Positions 28,167-36,923 of a stretch of DNA of 64,000 nt are shown in pieces. The number at the start of each line of letters is the position of its first letter. Positions within the stretch are counted from its first letter, which is position 1. Origin of the DNA: an unidentified bacterial endosymbiont. Its GTDB lineage: Bacteria > Pseudomonadota > Gammaproteobacteria > Enterobacterales > Enterobacteriaceae. Under the pieces are notes generated by a model. The model had not been told where the DNA came from and ran no database searches. It worked only from the letters and a program-made list of their open reading frames with translations. The position numbers and the translations under genes were made by a program. The stretch is from the NCBI RefSeq assembly GCF_918797525.1, contig NZ_OU963893.1, positions 2,542,001 to 2,606,000 of the forward strand, given 5' to 3'.

Positions 28167-28988
28167 TCAATAGTCCCGCGTCATTGCCGTCAGTTCTGCC
28201 AGTGAAAAACCGTGTTTCGGATGGTCAACGCCCAAACCAAACTGCTCCTGCATTAGCTGATAAAGGGCTTGCGGATCCGCCAGATGGATCTGTTCTTTTA
28301 CATGGTCGCCTTGCCAGTGCGTAAAGTTGAAGTTAGTCAGCGTAAGTTTGCCGCCGTCCGGCAGGTGGCGACACATGAGTAAATGATGGCGGAAGTGCGA
28401 TTGTGGCCAGTGTGCTGACCAGAAATTCCCCATAACGTAATCACTGAAATACTGCGTCGTCAGGTCAAAATGGTACATTGACTGCCAGTGTTCGTGATGA
28501 AGGAACTGCAATACCCACTCATTACTTTCGCTCAGCAGACGATAGAGCCCGTGCGGCGTCTCTTGCTCTTCATTCGCGATGAGGCGGATCGGGGCCGTCA
28601 GCGTTTGCCCTCCGAAGCCAACGTCGGCGATCCAGCGCTCGCCGTTCAATTCCACCAGCAGTAATCTGTGCGTACGCGGCGGCATTTGCGGCGGATTGGC
28701 TAATACCACCCGCCCGAGCACGCTTCGCACGCAGAACCCTACCTCTCGCAGTACGCGCTCAAACAGGCCGTTTTGCTCGAAGCAGTATCCTCCCCGCCGT
28801 GCGGTCACGAGTTTATCGACCAGGTACTGATCGTCGAGATGAATGTCACGCGGCATCACGACATCAATGTTCTCGAAGGGGATCGCGCAGTTGTGATGTA
28901 AATGCAGCCCGCGCAGGGTATCGATATCCACCTGAACGGGCTGTTGCCAGCCCGTGCGGGCGAAATAAGCACTCAGAAATGGGGACAT
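28167..28988 (-). CDS. nhoA: Arylamine N-acetyltransferase
   Basis: A 273-residue cytosolic enzyme that transfers acetyl from acetyl-CoA to arylamines and N-hydroxyarylamines. The catalytic triad is at the family positions: Cys69 (RRGGYCFEQNG), His107 (RTHRLLLVEL) and Asp122 (IADVGFGGQT). Long identities with E. coli NhoA occur (DYVMGNFWSAHWPQSHFRHH), and the C-terminus is about eight residues shorter than in E. coli. AAGGAAGCGAATC precedes the ATG. Confidence 0.95.
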   Translation of the reverse strand: MSPFLSAYFARTGWQQPVQVDIDTLRGLHLHHNCAIPFENIDVVMPRDIHLDDQYLVDKLVTARRGGYCFEQNGLFERVLREVGFCVRSVLGRVVLANPPQMPPRTHRLLLVELNGERWIADVGFGGQTLTAPIRLIANEEQETPHGLYRLLSESNEWVLQFLHHEHWQSMYHFDLTTQYFSDYVMGNFWSAHWPQSHFRHHLLMCRHLPDGGKLTLTNFNFTHWQGDHVKEQIHLADPQALYQLMQEQFGLGVDHPKHGFSLAELTAMTRDY

Positions 28989-29150
28989 GATTCGCTTCCT
29001 TGGTAGGGTTTTCCTTGTTTATAAACTATTTTCCCGTAGACACATGCGTAAATGTGCTTTTTATCGCTGCGCGTTGCGCTGGATGATGCGTCTTGATCTC
29101 TGATACGCTTCAGACGGTTAATGCCCCAATATTTGTGAAGAGGAATGGTT

Positions 29151-29723
29151 ATGTCCGCGTTTCGTCCTGTTGAACTCAAGCACGCCAGCCGATTGCTGAA
29201 CCATGGCCCTACGGTGCTCATCACAAGCCATGATGAGAGCATCGGCAGGCGTAACGTTATGGCCGCCGCCTGGTCGATGCCTGTTGAGTTTGCCCCCCCG
29301 CGTATCGCCATTGTGGTTGACAAAAGTACCTGGTCACGCGAACTGATTGAGCGCAGCGGAAAATTTGGCATCGTCATCCCCGGCGTGGCCGCCGCAAACT
29401 GGACTTATGCCGTCGGCAGCATCAGCGGGCGCGATGAAGATAAGTTCAACTGCTATGGGATCCCCACGATCCATGGCCCCAAACTGGGCCTACCGGTAGT
29501 AGAGGAGAAGTGTCTGGCATGGATGGAGTGCCAGTTACTGCCCCTCACCTCTGCCGCAGAGCACTATGACACCCTGTTTGGTGAGGTGGTTTCGGCGGGG
29601 GCGGACGAACGCGCGTTTGTCGCCGGACGCTGGCTGTTGGATGAAGATAAACTGAGTACGTTGCATCATCTGGGTGCCGGGACGTTTGTGACCAGCGGGA
29701 AACGTGTGAAAGCCCTCGATTAA
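29151..29723 (+). CDS. yddH: Flavin reductase-like protein YddH
   Basis: A 190-residue flavoprotein of the FMN-binding split-barrel (flavin reductase-like) family, function untested in E. coli. Identities with E. coli YddH run throughout (HASRLLNHGPTVLITS, RVAIVVDKSTW-type segment, LHHLGAGTFVTSGKRV). The ATG at 29151 has AAGAGG at proper distance; the one at 29145 is too close. Divergent from nhoA, the arrangement seen in E. coli. Confidence 0.92.
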   Translation: MSAFRPVELKHASRLLNHGPTVLITSHDESIGRRNVMAAAWSMPVEFAPPRIAIVVDKSTWSRELIERSGKFGIVIPGVAAANWTYAVGSISGRDEDKFNCYGIPTIHGPKLGLPVVEEKCLAWMECQLLPLTSAAEHYDTLFGEVVSAGADERAFVAGRWLLDEDKLSTLHHLGAGTFVTSGKRVKALD

Positions 29724-29729
29724 GATAAA

Positions 29730-29761
29730 AAGGTGAGCGAGCAGACGTGCCCGCCCACCTT
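29730..29761. terminator. Imperfect hairpin after yddH
   Basis: AAGGTG-a-GCG-a-GC / GC-c-CGC-c-CACCTT, a stem with two mismatches. The T-run is on the minus-strand side, so it fits minus-strand transcripts better than yddH. Confidence 0.4.
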
Positions 29762-30077
29762 GCTCCTTAAAATTAATGCTAATGTTGATCGGTTTTATTC
29801 ATTTATAGGTGACTTATCATGAAGAAAAATATTTTTTTATTCGTATCTTTTTTAGATAATTTAACAGATTGAAAGTTAGAAAATTAACTGACATGTTTAA
29901 CTACATCATTTTAGTTATGGATTGCCAAAAAATTACAGTTATTCCCATATTCCATTATCACAAACCTTCATTAAATCCCTATTTTTATGTGAGGCAGTTT
30001 TGTCTAATTTTGGTGCTACATTTTCAACATTATGGCTCTTTACGGTTATGCTCGTGTTGAACTTTACGCAAAAAATA
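29762..30077. other. AT-rich stretch without a gene
   Basis: Very AT-rich bases with two short plus-strand frames (63 and 67 residues) that overlap each other, lack ribosome sites and resemble nothing known to me. It lies at the edge of the accessory segment between yddH and pptA and may be a decayed insertion. Confidence 0.5.
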
Positions 30078-30707
30078 TCACTCCGCCATACAGTACACAG
30101 GGATGCGCCGGCGAGTCTTCGTTAGCGTGTCAAATACCTCTACTTCGGAGGTCACAATCTTTACGCCTGCTTTCCTGAGCCTTTGCACATCTGCGGCAAT
30201 ACGTTGAATGCCAAACCAGAAAAGGCCGTCGAGCGCCGTAACGGCAAGACCGTTTTCCAGCGCCAGCTTGAGGCGTTCCCGAGGGGCTTTAACCTGCCGG
30301 GCAATGTCCCGATAAGGCGCTTCACTTCCGCCATGCGCATCTGTTCGCTGAATGCGTGTTTTCAGATGATAGTGGTATTCATCGGGGATCCCGTCCAGCT
30401 TCATTTTGAGGCTATACACGCAACCAAAACGTTTACCATTGAACAGAACATTTTTCTGGCTGAGCGGTAGTTCCTCTCTGATCCCGGCAATCAACTGTGG
30501 CGCACGGGTCAGAAGTAACCTGAAGGGAAGTTCAAAGCTGGTGACATAATCCACATTAAGCAGCGCGAGGCGCAAGCGCGCTTCTGCCCCGGACTGCTGG
30601 TCACGACACTCTTCCAGTACCTCAGCCCACTGAAGCGTAAGGCGCTCTGGCTCAGCCGCCTCGGTCAGGAGATACTTTTCAATGCGGTAATCAATTCTTC
30701 CGGTCAT
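30078..30707 (-). CDS. Unknown protein with C-terminal HTH-like domain
   Basis: About 209 residues; I do not recognise the full protein. The first 120 residues are charged and mixed helix/strand with no signal or membrane segment. The C-terminal 60 residues (ALENGLAVTALDGLFWFGIQ, IAADVQRLRKAGVKIVTSEV, RRRIPVY) resemble the winged-helix domain found in small phage proteins (Pfam HTH_39 type: VTALEAL-x-FG...RI-x-LR). That suggests DNA binding and a phage or mobile origin. It lies between yddH and pptA, which are adjacent in E. coli. Start ambiguous between 30707 and 30716. Confidence 0.6.
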   Translation of the reverse strand: MTGRIDYRIEKYLLTEAAEPERLTLQWAEVLEECRDQQSGAEARLRLALLNVDYVTSFELPFRLLLTRAPQLIAGIREELPLSQKNVLFNGKRFGCVYSLKMKLDGIPDEYHYHLKTRIQRTDAHGGSEAPYRDIARQVKAPRERLKLALENGLAVTALDGLFWFGIQRIAADVQRLRKAGVKIVTSEVEVFDTLTKTRRRIPVYCMAE

Positions 30708-30891
30708 GCTATACATCCCGTCGCGGTGGATGCGGTGATTCTATCGACTGGCGCGTGTTTTAGAAAGAGGGTCCAGGCGGATGAGAAACAGGCCATTATC
30801 AACCTTACGGCCGCAAGGATCGGGCTGGAGATGCTAAAGGGTCGTGCAGAACCCGCCGTATGGCGCTGTGCCGGGCCGGCGGGAATACGGT

Positions 30892-31122
30892 TTACATTGA
30901 ATAGCCGGGTTTTTTTATCAACTTGTCCAGATTCGGGTCTATCTCGGTATCCCAGACCTGCGCTTTCCAGTCTTCAGGCTGTACCTGATTCAGCGCCACG
31001 GACACAGAGCTGTCTTTACTGTCGAAGTGGCGAATAATCACCTGAACGATGTCTTGCGCCAGCGCGGCTTTTTGGTCGTCGTTGAGATCGCGGGGAAAAC
31101 ATTTGATATCTATATGTGGCAT
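30892..31122 (-). CDS. pptA: 4-oxalocrotonate tautomerase-like PptA
   Basis: A 76-residue tautomerase-superfamily protein. The catalytic proline is residue 2 ([10 protein letters not shown]), exposed after removal of the initiator Met. It matches E. coli PptA (YdcE) through [16 protein letters not shown] and IKKPGYSM. The E. coli protein is a dimer with phenylpyruvate tautomerase activity. Good GGAAG upstream. Confidence 0.93.
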   Translation of the reverse strand: MPHIDIKCFPRDLNDDQKAALAQDIVQVIIRHFDSKDSSVSVALNQVQPEDWKAQVWDTEIDPNLDKLIKKPGYSM

Positions 31123-31260
31123 GAGCAGGCTTCCTGTTTTGAGTGAGTCTTCCAGGTTAACAGATAATGACTTTCGTCTTTAACACCTTGTGCAGTTAAC
31201 AACTGCATTACTGGCATGGCGCACCTTAGAGCACTTTAGTTTGCCGGAATTCAGAAATGC

Positions 31261-31296
31261 AAAAAAGGCCGGGGCAGAATCAACCTGCCCCAGCCC
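31261..31296 (-). terminator. Strong Rho-independent terminator
   Basis: On the minus strand GGCTGGGGCAG, a seven-base loop, CTGCCCCGGCC, then six T. It starts directly after the stop of the gene at 31298 and insulates it from pptA. Confidence 0.9.
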
Positions 31297-31297
31297 A

Positions 31298-31876
31298 TCA
31301 GGCGGGCAGATTATCCACTATGTGCGCGAAAAGGGATTTATCGCTTTCCCGCTTCCCATAGTCGGGACTTGCCCATGCGCGATTAAACGTCACGAGATGT
31401 TCTCTCGCCTTCGCAATATCGTCGATCATTACCGCTTCAAGCTCATCATCCATCCCCATCTGGCGGCGTTGTTCATAGGTTTTATTCAGATTTACTGTTA
31501 CTGCGTCTGTTAAAACAGAAATCTGTTTTGGCGTCATGTGAATATATAAACAATGGTAAGCAATTACGCCAGACTGCTGAACCGTACCATCGTGTGAAAA
31601 AGATTTCACTTTTTTATCCAATAATTTGGCAGACAATTGAAATCCTGTTTGTTTTTCAAATCCCCGGAGGGCGTCTTTGGTGATGTTTAATATATCCTCT
31701 GCACTTTCTTGATCCGTTCTGCCACCGGGCAAGAGATATTGTCCGGAAAACTTCAGAACATCCCCTTCAATATTGCCAACGTATTCATAATTAAAGAACA
31801 GGCCGTAAACTTTTTTCCTTATCAAAAACAATGAGTTATCAACGCGTGAATATATGCAAACATATGCGTAAGACAT
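31298..31876 (-). CDS. Hypothetical protein with degenerate Nudix-like segment
   Basis: About 192 residues, not recognised as a named protein. The stretch FSGQYLLPGGRTDQE, followed after an extra six residues by ALRGFEKQTGF, resembles a Nudix box (LPGG..x5-E..x7-R-E-U-x-E-E-x-G-U), but the catalytic glutamates are replaced, so hydrolase activity is doubtful. The N-terminus (SYAYVCIYSRVDNSLFLIRK) looks like a first Nudix strand. The start is placed at 31876, six bases after TTGAG. The gene is AT-richer than its neighbours and lies between pptA and ansP; in Salmonella this interval carries the effector gene steA, which it does not resemble. A strong terminator follows. Confidence 0.6.
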   Translation of the reverse strand: MSYAYVCIYSRVDNSLFLIRKKVYGLFFNYEYVGNIEGDVLKFSGQYLLPGGRTDQESAEDILNITKDALRGFEKQTGFQLSAKLLDKKVKSFSHDGTVQQSGVIAYHCLYIHMTPKQISVLTDAVTVNLNKTYEQRRQMGMDDELEAVMIDDIAKAREHLVTFNRAWASPDYGKRESDKSLFAHIVDNLPA

Positions 31877-31879
31877 AAA

Positions 31880-32341
31880 CATCTCAACCAATCGTTAATT
31901 AATTCTGAAGAAGTAACATCATTATAAAAACCATATGCTTATGTATATTTTATAAGATTTACCTTTTTTGAAGTTATACCCTGTGCTTTATAATTAATTT
32001 AGTATCTTTCTTAAGCTGGTAATTTACCAGAAAAAGATCTTACGCAGAAATATGGGGTTTATTGAAGTTTTATGATGTGATGCAGATCAAACATCACTCA
32101 ATGGCATTCGTTTTATTGTTCAATATTTTACAATCGATCGATTGCGTGAATGATAAGCTAATGGATAATTGATCAGGCTGATCAATTACCTCTTTTTGCC
32201 GCACAGGATTAATTTTTTCGATGGCTACATCAGACTGACAGGCACCTGTGATTCGCACCAGGCGAACAGGCGAAAAAGCGCGGAGTGGTGATGCCAGCGT
32301 ATTCCGGAGGATTATTTTCAGGGGAGAATACGCCAGCATTA
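31880..32341. other. Gap without a convincing gene
   Basis: About 460 mostly AT-rich bases. An 81-residue minus-strand frame at 32094-32339 has no ribosome site and no recognisable sequence. I see no clear terminator or palindrome. Confidence 0.5.
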
Positions 32342-32746
32342 CTAATATGAGAGCGTCTGATATTGTGGGTCAGTGACTTTTTCAAGCCACTCAACGGGGC
32401 TACCGTTTACTGCTTCAGCAATGGCAATGTGGGTCATCGCCGTTTGTGCGCTGGCGCCGTGCCAGTGTTTCACACCCGGCGGGATCCACGCGATATCGCC
32501 CTGGTTTAGGGGTTGCGCCCCTTTTCCCCACTCCTGTAACCAGCCGCGGCCCTGGGTCACAATCAATGTTTGTCCCAGCGGATGGGTATGCCAGGCGGTA
32601 CGCGCCCCGGGTTCAAACGTTACGGTTGCTCCACCCACTTTAGCGGGTTCTGTCGCCTGGAAAGGGGCATCAATACGCACTGTACCGGTAAACCACGCCT
32701 CCGGGCCCTGAATCGATGGTAATGAACCGCTACGGATAATTTTCAT
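32342..32746 (-). CDS. Cupin-domain protein
   Basis: A 134-residue single cupin. The first metal motif is visible as ARTAWHTHPLGQTLIVTQGRG (G-x5-HxH-x3,4-E/Q-x6-G), and the second as IPPGVKHWHGAS. The sequence resembles small cupins annotated as carboxymuconolactone-decarboxylase-associated or mandelonitrile-lyase-like, whose true reactions are mostly unknown. GAGGAG lies before the ATG. It is divergent from a LysR gene 113 bases away, its probable regulator. Confidence 0.8.
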   Translation of the reverse strand: MKIIRSGSLPSIQGPEAWFTGTVRIDAPFQATEPAKVGGATVTFEPGARTAWHTHPLGQTLIVTQGRGWLQEWGKGAQPLNQGDIAWIPPGVKHWHGASAQTAMTHIAIAEAVNGSPVEWLEKVTDPQYQTLSY

Positions 32747-32843
32747 GTTCAACTCCTCGTTTGCTGTTGCGCTAACAGTAGCGCAAAGTCACGGCGGGCA
32801 TTAGACTGCATAATCAGAAAGGAACCATGAGCATAATTCATAA

Positions 32844-33749
<906 letters not shown>

Positions 33750-34078
33750 GCGTTCTCCGGGGGGGAATCATCAAGCAAATCTGATGTTTAATACGCTCTG
33801 TCAGTGCGTGATTTGTCTAAAAATACACCACAATTCAGCGCCTTGTGGCCTTCATCTGTTCTGAGCACACAATTTCCTTCGAGGTGCGTCACTTTCGGCA
33901 CGGTTATATTTTGCGTCACTGATCAATTGCGGGTAGGATGCCTCGCCATGTTTCACCTTATCCATACGCAGAATGACTGGAAAGGCGGCATGTGTCTGCA
34001 CAGAGGCAATCGTTTGGTTTTCCCTCTGCCAGACAGAAAACGATGACAACAGGACAGACGGGTAAAACAGGTAACTCA
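33750..34078 (+). other. ansP leader region
   Basis: 329 bases between the LysR stop and the ansP start chosen here. Open frames in it are short or are in-frame extensions of ansP. No terminator or clear operator was recognised. Confidence 0.45.
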
Positions 34079-35575
34079 ATGAATACAAGCAATAAAAGCG
34101 CATCCGATCATCATGCTGCGAAACGTCGCTGGTTGAACTCTCATGAAGCGGGCTATCAAAAGGCGATGGGTAACCGCCAGGTGCAAATGATCGCCATCGG
34201 CGGCGCTATCGGCACGGGTCTGTTTTTAGGTGCAGGCGCGCGTCTGCAGATGGCGGGGCCGGCTCTCGCCCTGGTGTATCTGGTGTGCGGGATCTTCTCG
34301 TTTTTTATCCTTCGTGCGCTGGGCGAACTGGTTCTTCACCGCCCTTCCAGCGGCAGTTTTGTCTCTTACGCTCGCGAATTCCTCGGTGAGAAAGCCGCTT
34401 ATGTCGCAGGCTGGATGTACTTTGTTAACTGGGCAATGACCGGGATCGTGGATATCACCGCCGTGGCGTTGTATATGCACTACTGGGGCGCGTTTGGCGA
34501 TGTTCCTCAATGGGTGTTCGCCCTCGGCGCGCTGGCGATTGTCGGTACCATGAACATGATCGGCGTGAAGTGGTTCGCTGAGATGGAGTTCTGGTTTGCC
34601 CTCGTGAAGGTGCTGGCGATCGTGGTCTTCCTGGTGGTCGGTACGGTATTCCTGGGCAGCGGCAAGCCGCTGGATGGTAATACCACCGGCTTCCATCTGA
34701 TAACCGATAACGGCGGTTTCTTCCCGCACGGACTCCTGCCTGCGCTGGTGCTGGTTCAGGGCGTGGTGTTCGCCTTCGCCTCTATCGAACTGGTCGGGAC
34801 AGCAGCGGGTGAATGTAAAGACCCGCAGACCATGGTGCCAAAAGCGATCAACAGCGTGATCTGGCGTATCGGCCTGTTCTATGTTGGTTCCGTGGCGCTG
34901 CTGGTACTGCTGTTGCCGTGGAATGCATATCAGGCGGGCCAGAGTCCGTTTGTCACCTTTTTCTCTAAACTGGGTGTCCCTTACGTTGGCAGCATTATGA
35001 ACATCGTGGTGCTAACGGCTGCCCTGTCCAGCCTGAACTCCGGCCTTTACTCTACCGGTCGTATTCTGCGCTCCATGTCGATGGGCGGCTCTGCGCCAAA
35101 GTTCATGTCGAAGATGAGCAAGCAGCAGGTCCCCTATGCGGGGATCCTGGCGACGCTGGTGGTGTATGTCTTTGGCGTGTTCCTGAACTATCTGGTGCCG
35201 TCTCGCGTATTTGAGATCGTACTGAACGTCGCCGCGATTGGCATTATCGCCTCCTGGGCCTTTATCGTGATTTGCCAGATGCGTCTTCGCAAAGCGATTA
35301 AAGAAGGCAAAGCTGCTGAAGTGAGCTTTAAGCTGCCAGGCGCGCCGGTGACCTCGTGGCTCACCCTGCTCTTCCTGCTCAGCGTCCTGGTGCTGATGGC
35401 GTTCGATTACCCGAACGGTACTTACACCATCGCCACCATTCCTCTGCTGGCGGTACTGCTCATCGCTGGGTGGTTTGGCGTGCGTAAACGCGTAAATGAA
35501 ATTCACCTCACCGCGCCGGTTCATCCTGAGAATGAAAAGCAGGACGGCCCGCTGATTGAAGAGAAGTCGCGTTAA
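34079..35575 (+). CDS. ansP: L-asparagine permease AnsP
   Basis: A 498-residue, 12-helix amino acid/polyamine transporter (AAT family) for L-asparagine uptake. Identity with E. coli AnsP is near continuous from HAAKRRWLN through IAIGGAIGTGLFLGAGARL to FDYPNGTYTIA. The start at 34079 is preceded by CAGGTAAC and gives a length one residue from the E. coli protein; in-frame ATGs at 34043 and earlier would add an unconserved tail. Confidence 0.95.
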   Translation: MNTSNKSASDHHAAKRRWLNSHEAGYQKAMGNRQVQMIAIGGAIGTGLFLGAGARLQMAGPALALVYLVCGIFSFFILRALGELVLHRPSSGSFVSYAREFLGEKAAYVAGWMYFVNWAMTGIVDITAVALYMHYWGAFGDVPQWVFALGALAIVGTMNMIGVKWFAEMEFWFALVKVLAIVVFLVVGTVFLGSGKPLDGNTTGFHLITDNGGFFPHGLLPALVLVQGVVFAFASIELVGTAAGECKDPQTMVPKAINSVIWRIGLFYVGSVALLVLLLPWNAYQAGQSPFVTFFSKLGVPYVGSIMNIVVLTAALSSLNSGLYSTGRILRSMSMGGSAPKFMSKMSKQQVPYAGILATLVVYVFGVFLNYLVPSRVFEIVLNVAAIGIIASWAFIVICQMRLRKAIKEGKAAEVSFKLPGAPVTSWLTLLFLLSVLVLMAFDYPNGTYTIATIPLLAVLLIAGWFGVRKRVNEIHLTAPVHPENEKQDGPLIEEKSR

Positions 35576-35585
35576 CCACTAACCA

Positions 35586-35612
35586 GGGAAGGCAAATTGC
35601 CTTCCCTTTTTT
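35586..35612 (+). terminator. Rho-independent terminator of ansP
   Basis: GGGAAGGC / GCCTTCCC stem, five-base loop, six T. It lies between convergent ansP and yncE. Confidence 0.9.
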
Positions 35613-35618
35613 ATCGCC

Positions 35619-36680
35619 TTACAGCGCGATACGTATTACGTCGTCAGGCCGGGTCGCTTCCTGCTGGCGGGTCGATTTTTGCTTCACCGTCACGTACAGC
35701 GTCTTGCCATCGGCAGAGAGCGCCAGGCTATTTGGATGAACCGGCGTATCGTAGGTTTTGATGACCTTGTAGCTTTTGGTATCAATAACGCTTACCTTTC
35801 CTGCTTCGCGGTGCGTAACGTATGCTTCATTGCGCGCCGGATTAAACAGAACCGCCAGCGATTCTGGCGCCGCGATTTTCGCCATCACGCTGCCCTCTTT
35901 CAGGCTGACTACCAGCACTTCCGGCTGTTTTGAATCGGTGACAAAGGCGCGTTGCCCGGCGGTATCAAGGCTCAGGTTCAGATAAAAATGCTCTTTGCCG
36001 TCGTCCTGAATTTTTTTACGACTCAGGATTTTATTAGTCGCCGTATCAATTGTCACCAGCTCGCCGTCAGCGTTGGTGGTATAGAGCCGTTTTGCCTGCG
36101 CGTCCAGCGCCAGGCCGGTGCTGAACTTGCCGGTATCGGCGATAGTCTCTTTCAGCTTTAACGTTGCACAATCCACGACCCAGATGACGCTCTCTTTACC
36201 GATACCGGTGATGTATACCGTATTGGTGGTTTCATCCGCTACCAGCTGGCGCGGCTGCAGCGGTTTGACCGTTTCGCTACGTTTGCGCTCGTCAAGCACC
36301 AGACGCCCTTTCACATCGCCCGTTTTCGCGTCGATCGCGGTCACCGCACTACTGGTAGTGTTACCAAACCACAGCGTCTGAGTCGCGTTATCAAAGGTCG
36401 CGCCAAACGGTTTGAGATCGTTATGAATGGCTTGCGTCACGTCCAGCGTGACCGGATCAAGGCGATAGACAATGCCGCCCTTATCCATTTTACGACTTTG
36501 CGATGTCGCCACCCACAGCGCGTTCTCCTGCTGGCTCACGGCCATCTCATAAGCGCCTTTACCCACCGCTTTACGCAGCATTTTTTCAACGGCATGAGCC
36601 TGGAACGAACCCGCAAGCATCAAAGAACCTAACAGCAGAGAACCCCGCAGTCGCGGCGAGCACAGATGACGTAAAGACAT
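35619..36680 (-). CDS. yncE: Periplasmic beta-propeller protein YncE
   Basis: A 353-residue secreted seven-bladed beta-propeller of the YVTN/PQQ-like type. The signal peptide runs to GSFQAHA-VEKML. Repeats appear as NTTSSAVTAIDAKTGDVKG, NADGELVTIDTATNKIL and HREAGKVSVIDTKSYKVIK. E. coli YncE binds DNA and is iron-responsive; its physiological role is unclear. A Fur-like box lies between it and divergent yncD. The start at 36680 has AAGGAATT and opens on the signal peptide. Confidence 0.93.
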   Translation of the reverse strand: MSLRHLCSPRLRGSLLLGSLMLAGSFQAHAVEKMLRKAVGKGAYEMAVSQQENALWVATSQSRKMDKGGIVYRLDPVTLDVTQAIHNDLKPFGATFDNATQTLWFGNTTSSAVTAIDAKTGDVKGRLVLDERKRSETVKPLQPRQLVADETTNTVYITGIGKESVIWVVDCATLKLKETIADTGKFSTGLALDAQAKRLYTTNADGELVTIDTATNKILSRKKIQDDGKEHFYLNLSLDTAGQRAFVTDSKQPEVLVVSLKEGSVMAKIAAPESLAVLFNPARNEAYVTHREAGKVSVIDTKSYKVIKTYDTPVHPNSLALSADGKTLYVTVKQKSTRQQEATRPDDVIRIAL

Positions 36681-36756
36681 AACAATTCCTTTTAAAATTT
36701 GCTGATTTACGGCTGACATGGCTTCCGGCAGGCAACGTCATGGCATTGCCGCTATT

Positions 36757-36779
36757 TTAATGAGAATAGTAATCATTAA
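36757..36779. promoter_or_regulatory. Fur-box-like inverted repeat, yncE/yncD
   Basis: TTAATGA-GAATAGTAA-TCATTAA: perfect seven-base arms and a core like the Fur consensus (AATGATAAT...ATCATT). Placed to regulate both divergent genes. Confidence 0.75.
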
Positions 36780-36923
36780 TGAAAGAAAAGTGGAGTTTTT
36801 CTTTCCCTGGCCCCTATCATTAACGCAATGTGCGGTTATAGTTTTCAAAACATTTACAAAAGATTTAACATACGTGTACATGTTCCATTTGGTTCGTTTT
36901 TCATTACATAACCGGTTTTATTC

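Noticed and set aside
29869..30125. Two overlapping small plus-strand frames (63 and 67 residues)
   Set aside because: AT-rich region, no ribosome site, no recognisable sequence and they exclude each other.
32094..32339. 81-residue minus-strand frame
   Set aside because: No start signals and no similarity that I recognise; composition is that of intergenic DNA.
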